Of a stretch of DNA of 64,000 bases, positions 28,098 to 35,685 are shown one piece after another; position 1 is the first letter of the stretch, and each line of letters opens with the position of its first letter. Location: contig CAZMSD010000001.1 in the NCBI GenBank assembly GCA_964568855.1, forward strand, positions 151,732 to 215,731, read 5' to 3'. The translations under genes and the position numbers were made by a program. The notes under the pieces are model-generated. The model searched no databases. It had not been told where the DNA came from and worked only from the letters and a program-made list of their open reading frames with translations. The DNA is from CAZMSD01 sp964568855. GTDB taxonomy: Bacteria; CAIWAD01.

Positions 28098-28117
28098 GAG
28101 ATCTCCTTGTGGCAATG

Positions 28118-28145
28118 AAAAGTGGCGCCCGCCAGGGGCGCCACT
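28118..28145 (-). terminator. Leader hairpin with U-run upstream of greA (candidate attenuator)
   Basis: AGTGGCGCCC (28121-28130) pairs perfectly with GGGCGCCACT (28136-28145) around a five-base loop. On the minus strand it is followed by TTTTCATT. It stands 21 bases before the greA start codon, with no minus-strand gene upstream (proS is divergent). It would therefore stop greA's own transcript. Confidence 0.6.
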
Positions 28146-28345
28146 CGCTGGATGTCGGGGTCGGACCGTCGTCGCGGCTTGCAGCGGCCACCCGGGCCCG
28201 CTCTTCGCGATAGGTACTGATACGAAGATAGCGAATCAGGCAGGGAACACAAGCCTTTGCCGGGGCGCGGCGCCCGAGTCCCGAAATTGCTAGTTTGCGG
28301 TCTTCCTGGGCCTCTCGTACCGTAATACAAGCATCGAGGAAGACC

Positions 28346-29782
28346 GTGGCCAAGAACATCACTCCCCGCGACAAGGACTATCCCCAGTGGTACCTGGACG
28401 TGATCAAAGCCGGTGAACTGGCCGACTACGCTCCGGTGAAGGGCAGCATGGTCATCCGCCCCACCGGTTACGCCATCTGGGAATCCATCCAGGCCGACCT
28501 GGACCGCCGCTTCAAGGAGACGGGGCACGTCAACGCCTACTTCCCGCTGCTGATCCCGGAGAGCTTCATGACCCGCGAGGCCGAGCACGTTGAAGGCTTC
28601 GCACCCGAATGCGCGGTGGTCACCCACGGAGGCGGCAAGCCACTCGAAGAGCCGCTGTACATCCGGCCCACCAGCGAGACCGTGATCGGGCACATGTACG
28701 CCAAGTGGCTGAACAGCTATCGCGACCTGCCGATCCTGATCAACCAGTGGGCCAATGTGATGCGCTGGGAATTGCGCACGCGGCTGTTTCTGCGCACTTC
28801 CGAATTTCTCTGGCAGGAAGGCCACACGGCCCACGAGACCGAGGAGGAAGCGCAGGAGGAGACGCTGCGGATGCTCCAGGTCTACCGCGCCCACGCCGAG
28901 GACTACCTGGCCATCCCGGTGATCACGGGCCGCAAGACCGACAGCGAGAAATTTCCCGGGGCGGTGTCCACCTACTGCATCGAGGGCATGATGCAGGACG
29001 GCAAGGCCCTTCAGATGGGCACCAGCCACAACCTGGGCCAGAATTTCTCCCGGGCCTTCGAGATTCGCTTCGCCGGCCGGGACAACGTGGAACAGCTGGC
29101 CTGGACCACGAGCTGGGGCGTTTCCACGCGGCTGGTGGGGGCCCTGATCATGGCGCACGGCGACGACGACGGCCTGGTGCTTCCGCCGAGGCTGGCTCCC
29201 GTCAAGGGAGTGGTGCTGCCGCTCTGGAAAAGCGAAGAGGAGCGGGGCCAGGTGGAACCTTTCGCCCGCCGGGCCCTGGAAGGACTGCAGCGGAAGCTGG
29301 GTGCGCTGCGTGTGGCCTGGGACGGGGACGTAGACCGGAGGCCAGCGGACCGCTTCTTCCACTGGGTACAGCGGGGAACGCCCTTCCGGCTGGAAGTGGG
29401 GCCCCGGGACGCCGGAAAGGGCCAGGTCTGTCTCGTCCTGCGTCACAGCCGCGAGAAGCTGTTCCTCTCCGTCGAGGAGCTGGTGGAGAGGATTCCTGAA
29501 ATCCTCGAGCGGATGCAGCAGGAACTCTTCGATAAGGCCCTGGCCCTGCGCGAGGAACATACCCTGCGCCTCGACCGCTGGAAGGATTTCGCCGAGGCCC
29601 TGGCTTCCGGGAACTGGGTGCTGGCTCACTGGGACGGCGGGGCGGCGAGCGAGGCGGCCGTTAAGGAAAAGACCAAGGCCACCATCCGCTGCATTCCCGA
29701 CGGGGCGCCCGAAGAAGAGGGCGCCTGCATCCTCAGTGGAAAGCCCTCAGCGAGACGCGTGCTCTTCGGGACTGCATATTAG
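28346..29782 (+). CDS. proS: Prolyl-tRNA synthetase, archaeal/eukaryote-like form
   Basis: A 478-residue class II synthetase. The start is the GTG at 28346 (VAKNITPRDKDYPQWYLDVI), with GAGGA just upstream; a longer frame to 28295 has no Shine-Dalgarno. Motif 1/2 regions include MVIRPTGYAIWESIQ, LYIRPTSETVIGHMYAKW and RTSEFLWQEGHTAHETEEEA; motif 3 is WGVSTRLVGALIMAHGDDDG. It lacks the bacterial INS editing insert. It has the extra C-terminal domain of the short archaeal/eukaryote-like type, ending GTAY with the terminal tyrosine. Both types occur in bacteria, so this is a lineage marker rather than an oddity. Confidence 0.96.
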   Translation: MAKNITPRDKDYPQWYLDVIKAGELADYAPVKGSMVIRPTGYAIWESIQADLDRRFKETGHVNAYFPLLIPESFMTREAEHVEGFAPECAVVTHGGGKPLEEPLYIRPTSETVIGHMYAKWLNSYRDLPILINQWANVMRWELRTRLFLRTSEFLWQEGHTAHETEEEAQEETLRMLQVYRAHAEDYLAIPVITGRKTDSEKFPGAVSTYCIEGMMQDGKALQMGTSHNLGQNFSRAFEIRFAGRDNVEQLAWTTSWGVSTRLVGALIMAHGDDDGLVLPPRLAPVKGVVLPLWKSEEERGQVEPFARRALEGLQRKLGALRVAWDGDVDRRPADRFFHWVQRGTPFRLEVGPRDAGKGQVCLVLRHSREKLFLSVEELVERIPEILERMQQELFDKALALREEHTLRLDRWKDFAEALASGNWVLAHWDGGAASEAAVKEKTKATIRCIPDGAPEEEGACILSGKPSARRVLFGTAY

Positions 29783-29858
29783 CGCCTAGGACAGGCATCG
29801 ATGCACCCGGCAGGCACTGGTTCTCGTCTCACTGTGCCACAACAAAGATCTCAGGCAC

Positions 29859-32570
29859 TCACAGCCGATCCCGCTCGCGGTTGAGGGCGGCCTCGACCTT
29901 CACCGCCAGGTCGAGCATGTGCTGGCGGTCGATGCGGGCCGCACCCGGCTGCCGTTCCCAGCTCCTCAGAAGTCTGAGTATGATTTCCAGGTCGGCGCGG
30001 GCCAGTACGCGCGCGTCCTCGGGCACGCCCTCGGTTTCCAGCAGCCGCTGGATCAGCAACTCGGCGTGGATCCGCTGGCGGTCGCGCCGGTCCAGGCTGC
30101 GGGCGGGCCCGGACCAGATCTTCTCGCGCACTCCGTCGAAAACCTCCTCCAGGCGCAGGGGATCCGCTTGGTCGCCGCGCGCCTCCGTCTCGCAGATCCG
30201 CGCCAGCCTGCGGGGTGCATAGACCTGCTCCAGGATCCGCCTCCGCGAGCCGGCCAGGCGCTCCCGCAGGGGCAGGTCCACCCGGTTGACGCGCTGGCTG
30301 CCGTCGAAAGACCAGCGGAATCCCGGGCCCAGGCTGTTCAGGCGGTCGGCGGGAAGCTCCCAGACTCCGTCGTCGAAGAGTCCCTCGAGCAACAGATCGA
30401 AAGCTTCGCGCTGCTCCCGCCCGGAATAGGGTTCAAGCGGCGGCACTCCCTGACCGAATGGTTCTCGCCGCAGGTGCAGGGCGCCCATGTAACGGGTCAA
30501 GGCGCGCAGGCCGTCCCAGTAAGTACCATAAGCCCTATTGAAGGCATGGCGGTAAAGGATGTGGTCGTCGCCCTGCCGCAGCAGTTTCTCCGGCGGGCTG
30601 TGCAGCAGTCTCCTTGCCAGCTCGAGTTGATGCCGGGTCCAGGCCAGGTCCTCGGAAGACAGGTCGAAAGGCCTGATCTGGGGATCCACCGCACTGGCCC
30701 AGCCGCGGATGTCGTAGGCGTCGGAATCGGTGCCGAAGCGCAGCGCCGGGTCCGCCGAGGACCGGCCGGCGATCCGCTCCAGGAACTCGCCCTCCTCCGC
30801 GGGGTCCTCCGCTCCGCTGGGCGTGTAGCCCCATTCGACAGCCCAGAGGTCGTAGGGGCCCAGCGTCCGCGTGTAATAATCGCCCTGCTCGGCGGGATCG
30901 AGGGCGATGAAGACCGGATCGTACTCCATCACCGAGGAGACCAAGCCGATGCTCTGGGTCAGGGTGCTGTCCTTGAGCTCCTCCAAGGTGTGCAGCCGGC
31001 TGGCGGCGAAGTTGTGCCTGAGGCCCAGCGTGTGCCCCACCTCGTGCGCTACCAGGGCCTTCAGGTATTGTTCCACGTAGGTCCAGGGAAGCCGGTCCTG
31101 CGGACCGATGCTCCCCGTGGAGAGCATGTGCAGGGCGGCGAGGTCCGCATCCTGCGCCATCATCCGGGCGGCGCAGCAGCCGCTGACCCCCGCGGGAAGC
31201 CGTTCCTGCGTCCCGGCGGGCGGCGGAAGCGGCGACTCGGGAGGCAGGTCTTCCAGGCTCTCGCTCGCGTGTCCCAGCGGCGCGGCGCCGGCCCGCCAGG
31301 CCCAGCCAACGCGGCGGATCATGTCCGCCTCGATCAGGATGTCGGCGTTGAGAATCTGCCCGGTGTAGGGATTCACCTGGCTGGGTCCCATGGCGCCGAA
31401 GCTGGGCTCCGAGCTGCTGATCCAGCGTATCACGTTGTAGCGGATATCCGCCGGGTCCCAATCGGCCTCGCAGGGCATCTGTCTTACAACCAGGGCATTC
31501 CGGAAACCGGCCCGCTCGAAGGCCAGATTCCAGAGTTCGGCTCCCTCGCGCACGGTCCGGCGGTATTCCGGCGGCACCGTGTTCTCGATCCAGAAAACGA
31601 TGGGTTCCGCCGGCTCGCTGAGTTCCGCCGCCGGATCGCGCTTGACCAGGTGCCAGCGGTTGGCCACGCGGATCATGGGGTCTTCCACCGAGTCCCTCCC
31701 CCAGATCCGCCAGCCGGTCTGGAAATAGCCCACCCGCGGATCGGCCAGGCGCGGAACGTAGTCGCTCTCTGGCAATTCCGAAATCGAGTAGCGCAGTTCG
31801 AGTTCGACGGTGTGCGGATCGGCGAGCGTCCCCCAGCCGCGCCGCGGTTCTTCGGTCCGGTAGGTCTGCGTCACGCCGATCTCCGTGTTCCGCGGGAAGG
31901 AGAACAGCATGCTGAACCACGACTGCTCGCTCGCCAGCCGGTAATCGGCGTCCAGCCGGCGTCCCAGCCAGGAGGCCGTGTGCCGGAAGTCCCCGAGAAA
32001 CAGGTCCTCCAGTTTCACGAGCCAGCTCCCGCGCGTTTCCTCGGGACGGCCCGCGATTTTCAGCGCCGCCAGCGGGTGGTCGCTCAGGCTGCGATCCACC
32101 ATCGTTTCGTCGCCTGCGCCCGCCACGCGGAACATCAGGTTGCGTCTCACGAAATGTATCTTGTCCCCGCGCTTGTGGAGCCGGAAAACGAAATGGCCCG
32201 CCGGCAGCCCGGCGATCACGCCGTGGGCGCCCATTCCCGTTTCGCGCGTGACACTCAGGATATGATCAAGCCCGAGCTGTTCGGGAAGGATCTCCATCCA
32301 GACCTCGCCCGTGTCGCGCTTGTGATACAAGGTGAACAGGCCGGAGACGGTGTCCGCCTCGGCGACCACCTCGGCGAAACTCTGTCCGTCCTCCGCTTCC
32401 GCCGAATCCGCATCTTCCCCGTCGGCGATCCGCAGCCCCAGGAAGTCCTCGGTCTCCCAACCGTCATCCGCGCTCAGGGCCGCGCCCCGTCCCGCCACGC
32501 ACAGCAGGGAGACCAGCAGAATACAGGCCGCGGGCAGAATTCTCGCCGCAGCTCCGATCAGGTTTCGCAT
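29859..32570 (-). CDS. Secreted zinc-dependent metalloprotease (DUF5117/DUF5118/DUF4953-type)
   Basis: A 903-residue exported protein with signal sequence (ARILPAACILLVSLLCVAGRG). N-terminal beta-rich regions near residues 70-330 include VSGLFTLYHKRDTGEVWMEI, typical of the DUF5117/5118 pair. The catalytic domain has ALVAHEVGHTLGLRHNFAAS near residue 510, an HExxHxxGxxH zinc site of the metzincin kind, and VSSVMEYDPVFI behind it as a likely Met-turn. Such proteins are common in the Bacteroidetes relatives; the substrate is unknown. It is 20 bases upstream-coded from the pyr cluster end on the same strand but is probably independent. Confidence 0.85.
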   Translation of the reverse strand: MRNLIGAAARILPAACILLVSLLCVAGRGAALSADDGWETEDFLGLRIADGEDADSAEAEDGQSFAEVVAEADTVSGLFTLYHKRDTGEVWMEILPEQLGLDHILSVTRETGMGAHGVIAGLPAGHFVFRLHKRGDKIHFVRRNLMFRVAGAGDETMVDRSLSDHPLAALKIAGRPEETRGSWLVKLEDLFLGDFRHTASWLGRRLDADYRLASEQSWFSMLFSFPRNTEIGVTQTYRTEEPRRGWGTLADPHTVELELRYSISELPESDYVPRLADPRVGYFQTGWRIWGRDSVEDPMIRVANRWHLVKRDPAAELSEPAEPIVFWIENTVPPEYRRTVREGAELWNLAFERAGFRNALVVRQMPCEADWDPADIRYNVIRWISSSEPSFGAMGPSQVNPYTGQILNADILIEADMIRRVGWAWRAGAAPLGHASESLEDLPPESPLPPPAGTQERLPAGVSGCCAARMMAQDADLAALHMLSTGSIGPQDRLPWTYVEQYLKALVAHEVGHTLGLRHNFAASRLHTLEELKDSTLTQSIGLVSSVMEYDPVFIALDPAEQGDYYTRTLGPYDLWAVEWGYTPSGAEDPAEEGEFLERIAGRSSADPALRFGTDSDAYDIRGWASAVDPQIRPFDLSSEDLAWTRHQLELARRLLHSPPEKLLRQGDDHILYRHAFNRAYGTYWDGLRALTRYMGALHLRREPFGQGVPPLEPYSGREQREAFDLLLEGLFDDGVWELPADRLNSLGPGFRWSFDGSQRVNRVDLPLRERLAGSRRRILEQVYAPRRLARICETEARGDQADPLRLEEVFDGVREKIWSGPARSLDRRDRQRIHAELLIQRLLETEGVPEDARVLARADLEIILRLLRSWERQPGAARIDRQHMLDLAVKVEAALNRERDRL

Positions 32571-32589
32571 CTTTCAGCCTCTTGGAATT

Positions 32590-33888
32590 TCAACTCCTGA
32601 GCGCCAGCTGCGGGCCGTTGACCACGCCCGCCGGACGAACGGAAAACTCCCGGCCTTCCCAGGGACTGTTGATCCCCAGGGTGGCCGCCTCGGCTCCGCG
32701 GTAGGTCCAGCGGCACTCGAGATCCAGGATGCTCAGTTCCGCCGGCTGGCCCTCCTCGAGGGGACAGGGCGGCAGACCCAGCACCCGCCGCGGGCCGCTC
32801 GAGAACAGCTCGAGCAGCCTGGACAGTTCGCAGTGCCCCCCCTCCACCAGGGCCAGGTGGGCCGCCGCGAAGGCGGTCTCCAGGCTGCTGCAGCCGAAGG
32901 GGCAGTAGCCGAACTCGCGGTCCAGGTCGTCGAACTCGGCCGGGCGATGGTCGCTGCAGACGGCGTCCAGCAGGCCCCGCGCCGCGGCCTCGGCAAGCGC
33001 CAGGCGGTCTTCCGCGGGGCGCAGCGGCGGAAAGAGCTTGCAGGACGGATCGAAGCCCGCCACCGCCTCGTCGGTCAGGGCCAGGTGCTGCGCTCCGCAG
33101 TCCGCCGTGACACGCAGGCCCGATTCCCTTGCCTGCCTCAGGAGTTCCAGGCTTTCGCGCGTGCTCAGCAGCTGCAGGTGCAGGCCGGCATCCTCGAAGG
33201 CGGCGCAGCGCAGCCCTCGAAAGACGCCCAGCTCTTCGGCCAGGCGGGGAATGCCGGCCAGCCCCATCCGCAGGGAGACCAGGCCCTCGTGCACTTCTCC
33301 CTCCCGCAGGCTGTGCTCCTGGGGAAGCTCGAACAGCGGCAGCCCGAACATCTTGGAATAGGCCAGCGCGCCCCTCAGCAGCGCGGCGCTCTCCAGCCCG
33401 CGGTCGCCCTCGCTGAAACCCGCCACGCCGGCGCGCGCCAGTTCTCCCAGGTCGGCCAGGCGCTCGCCCCGCATGCCTCGCGAGACCGCTCCCAGGGGCA
33501 GCAGGGTGGTCGGGTGCCCTTCGGCGCGCTCCAGCAGGAACTGCACCATGGCCTGGTTGTCCACCACCGGCTCACAGTCGGGCAGCAGGCAGACCGCCAC
33601 GTATCCCCCGGAGGCCGCCGCGCTTAAACCGCTGTCCACGGTCTCGCGTTCCTCGCGACCCGGCTCGCCGAAACGGGCGCGCAGATCGATGAAGCCGGGT
33701 ACCAGGGTCAGACCGCCGAGGTCGTAGGTCCGGGAATCTTCAGTTTTCAACTCTTCCGCGATGCGGGCGATCCGGCCTTCCTCCACCAGGATGTCGGCCC
33801 GCCGGTCGAGGCCGGCCGCGGGATCCAGCAGGCGGGCCCCTGTCAGCACGAACACGGATGACGATGCGATGCGCAGCTCAGTGCTCAT
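32590..33888 (-). CDS. Dihydroorotase-like protein lacking metal ligands (non-catalytic PyrC/PyrX type)
   Basis: A 432-residue amidohydrolase-fold protein that overlaps the end of pyrB. The fold is DHOase, but the hallmark DxHxHxREPG reads DLRARFGEPG, so both first metal histidines and the substrate arginine are gone. The metal-His position before ST reads LQLLSTRES, and the TPHH site reads GAQHLALTDE. The later SDH of the catalytic aspartate loop is kept (AVCSDHRPAE). Known non-catalytic DHOase homologues (PyrX/PyrC') are structural partners of aspartate transcarbamoylase. The pyrB overlap fits that role. A true DHOase should be encoded elsewhere. Confidence 0.85.
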   Translation of the reverse strand: MSTELRIASSSVFVLTGARLLDPAAGLDRRADILVEEGRIARIAEELKTEDSRTYDLGGLTLVPGFIDLRARFGEPGREERETVDSGLSAAASGGYVAVCLLPDCEPVVDNQAMVQFLLERAEGHPTTLLPLGAVSRGMRGERLADLGELARAGVAGFSEGDRGLESAALLRGALAYSKMFGLPLFELPQEHSLREGEVHEGLVSLRMGLAGIPRLAEELGVFRGLRCAAFEDAGLHLQLLSTRESLELLRQARESGLRVTADCGAQHLALTDEAVAGFDPSCKLFPPLRPAEDRLALAEAAARGLLDAVCSDHRPAEFDDLDREFGYCPFGCSSLETAFAAAHLALVEGGHCELSRLLELFSSGPRRVLGLPPCPLEEGQPAELSILDLECRWTYRGAEAATLGINSPWEGREFSVRPAGVVNGPQLALRS

Positions 33889-34894
33889 TCGCCCGGCCTC
33901 CCAGCAGCAGGTACAGTACGGCCATGCGGACGGCGACCCCGTTGGTCACCTGGTTGAGGATGATGCTGAACTCGCTGTCCGCCACTTCGCTCGAGATCTC
34001 CACGCCGCGGTTGATCGGCCCGGGGTGCATGATCACTATTCCTTCGGGCGCGTACATCTCGAGCCGATCGAGTGTCACGCCGAACTCTTCGTGATACTCG
34101 CGCAGGCTGGGAAAGTGATGGGCGTTGTGCCGCTCGAGCTGGATGCGCAGCACGTTGAGCACGTCCGAGTTCTCGATGGCCTCCTCGATGTTCCAGAAGA
34201 CCTCCACGCCGAGGTCCTCGATGTGCCTGGGGATCAGGGTGGCCGGCCCGCAGACCTGGACGCGGGCGCCCATCTTCTGCAGGCCCCAGATGTTGGACAA
34301 CGCCACCCGGCTGTGCAGGATGTCGCCCACCAGGGTAACCCGCAGGTCCTCGAATCCTCCCGTCCGGCGGCGCAGGCTGAGCAGGTCCAGCAGCGCCTGT
34401 GTGGGATGCTCGTGGGCTCCGTCGCCGGCGTTGATGATCACGCTGTCCAGGTGTCGCGCCAGGAAGTCGCAGCTTCCCGGAAGCGGATGACGCATCACCA
34501 CCGCGTCGATCTTCATCGCCTCGATGTTGGCCGCCGTATCACGCAGCGATTCGCCCTTGCGCGCGGAGCTGCCGGAAGCGCTGAAATTCACCGTGTCGCA
34601 GGAGAGGCGCTTCTCCGCCATTTCGAAACTGATCCGTGTCCGCGTGCTGTTCTCGTAGAACAGGTTCACGGTGGTGATCCCGCGCAGCGTGGGCACCTTG
34701 GGGATCGGGCGCTCGAGCACTTCCAGGAAGGTCTCCGCCGTGTCCAGGATCAGGGCGATCTCGGCCGGCGCGAAATCCTCCAGGCCCAGCAGGTGCCGGT
34801 GCCCGAGCCCCGGCGGTACTTCACGTGAAACGTCTCCCGCGTCGCCGGAGGCTTCGCCGTCGGGCGACCGTGTCATCGGTCCGTCCACGTTCAC
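33878..34894 (-). CDS. pyrB: Aspartate carbamoyltransferase catalytic subunit
   Basis: A 338-residue enzyme forming carbamoyl aspartate in de novo pyrimidine synthesis. Carbamoyl phosphate binding is seen in NLFYENSTRTRISFEMAEKR (STRT) and INAGDGAHEHPTQALLDLL (HPTQ). The aspartate-binding late segment is APEGIVIMHPGPINRGVEIS. An N-terminal extension of about 30 low-complexity residues precedes the core. It overlaps pyrR by four bases (34891-34894) and the DHOase-like gene by eleven. This is the classic ATCase-pseudoDHOase operon order. Two word copies lie inside (34091, 34536). Confidence 0.97.
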   Translation of the reverse strand: MNVDGPMTRSPDGEASGDAGDVSREVPPGLGHRHLLGLEDFAPAEIALILDTAETFLEVLERPIPKVPTLRGITTVNLFYENSTRTRISFEMAEKRLSCDTVNFSASGSSARKGESLRDTAANIEAMKIDAVVMRHPLPGSCDFLARHLDSVIINAGDGAHEHPTQALLDLLSLRRRTGGFEDLRVTLVGDILHSRVALSNIWGLQKMGARVQVCGPATLIPRHIEDLGVEVFWNIEEAIENSDVLNVLRIQLERHNAHHFPSLREYHEEFGVTLDRLEMYAPEGIVIMHPGPINRGVEISSEVADSEFSIILNQVTNGVAVRMAVLYLLLGGRANEH

Positions 34895-35451
34895 TGCTCC
34901 TGCTCCTTAACGCGTTCCACGAGTTGAATCGCATCCTCCCCGTCCACTTCCGAGACCTTGACACGGACTTCCTCGCCGATGGATGTGGGAATGTTTTTGC
35001 CCACGAAATCAGGGCGGATGGGCAATTCGCGATGGCCGCGGTCCACCAGTACGGCAAGCTGGATGCGCGCCGGCCGTCCCAGGTCCATCACCGCCTCCAT
35101 GGCCGCCCGGACCGTCCTGCCGGTGTAGATCACGTCGTCCACCAGGACCAGGTTCATATCATGCACGTCGAAATCGATGTGGGTGGCCTGGACTTCCGGC
35201 TGTTTCAGCTTCATCCGCCAATCGTCGCGATAGAAGGTGATATCGAGAACGCCCAAGGGAAGGTCGACCCCTTCAAGTTCGGCGATCCGCCTGCTTAGCC
35301 GCTGGGCGATGTTGACCCCGCGGGTCTGCATGCCGATCAGGGCCAGCTTCCCGGTCCCGCGGTTCTTTTCGATGATTTCATGAGCCAGGCGGGTCAGGGT
35401 GCGGCGCAGGCCCTTTTCGTCGGCCAGCAGCGCCTTGGTGCGGAATGTCAT
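34891..35451 (-). CDS. pyrR: Bifunctional pyr operon regulator / uracil phosphoribosyltransferase
   Basis: A 186-residue PRTase-fold RNA-binding protein. The PRPP loop is NLVLVDDVIYTGRTVRAAME, and LIGMQTRGVNIAQRLSRRI and LDITFYRDDW are PyrR signatures. PyrR binds a stem-loop in the pyr leader when UMP is high and causes attenuation. A matching stem-loop and a terminator lie immediately upstream (35501-35592), so the operon is very probably self-controlled this way. Start ATG 35451 is preceded by GGAGGACCCG. Confidence 0.96.
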   Translation of the reverse strand: MTFRTKALLADEKGLRRTLTRLAHEIIEKNRGTGKLALIGMQTRGVNIAQRLSRRIAELEGVDLPLGVLDITFYRDDWRMKLKQPEVQATHIDFDVHDMNLVLVDDVIYTGRTVRAAMEAVMDLGRPARIQLAVLVDRGHRELPIRPDFVGKNIPTSIGEEVRVKVSEVDGEDAIQLVERVKEQEQ

Positions 35452-35500
35452 CGGGTCCTCCGGCGTGTTACAGACCGAGCGACGGTGGTTATTCCGGGCC

Positions 35501-35530
35501 AGAAGAAAGCCGCGCTTCTTAGGGCGGCCT
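35501..35530 (-). terminator. Attenuator terminator of the pyrR-pyrB-pyrC-like operon
   Basis: On the minus strand GCCGC (35528-35524) pairs with GCGGC (35513-35509) around a ten-base loop, followed by TTTCTTCT. It is 58 bases before the pyrR start and downstream of the PyrR-binding loop. Confidence 0.6.
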
Positions 35531-35561
35531 GGGGTAGAGGTGGGGTGATCATGTCATACAT

Positions 35562-35592
35562 CCCTTGCGGTCTCACGGAACCGGTTAAAGGG
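35562..35592 (-). promoter_or_regulatory. PyrR-binding loop in the pyr leader
   Basis: On the minus strand the 31-base element has outer stem CCCTT/AAGGG, inner stem CGG/CCG and the ten-base loop TTCCGTGAGA. The order CCTTTAA - stem - loop - stem - AAGG and the UCCNGNGAG(G)-type loop match the PyrR anti-antiterminator element known from Bacillus and relatives, with transitions at loop positions 2 and 10. Confidence 0.75.
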
Positions 35593-35685
35593 CTGTCGTC
35601 CAATCGCTGCGGGGTGATTCTCGAAGACGATGCCCCCGCCGCGATTCTGCGAACTCTGCAGAATGTAAGCAATTCCCGTGGACTA

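Noticed and set aside
29919..32600. An 893-codon plus-strand open frame opposite the metalloprotease
   Set aside because: Low-complexity shadow translation (Gly/Ala/Gln/Val-rich, no motifs) of a GC-rich gene; the minus-strand protein has a signal peptide and HExxH site.
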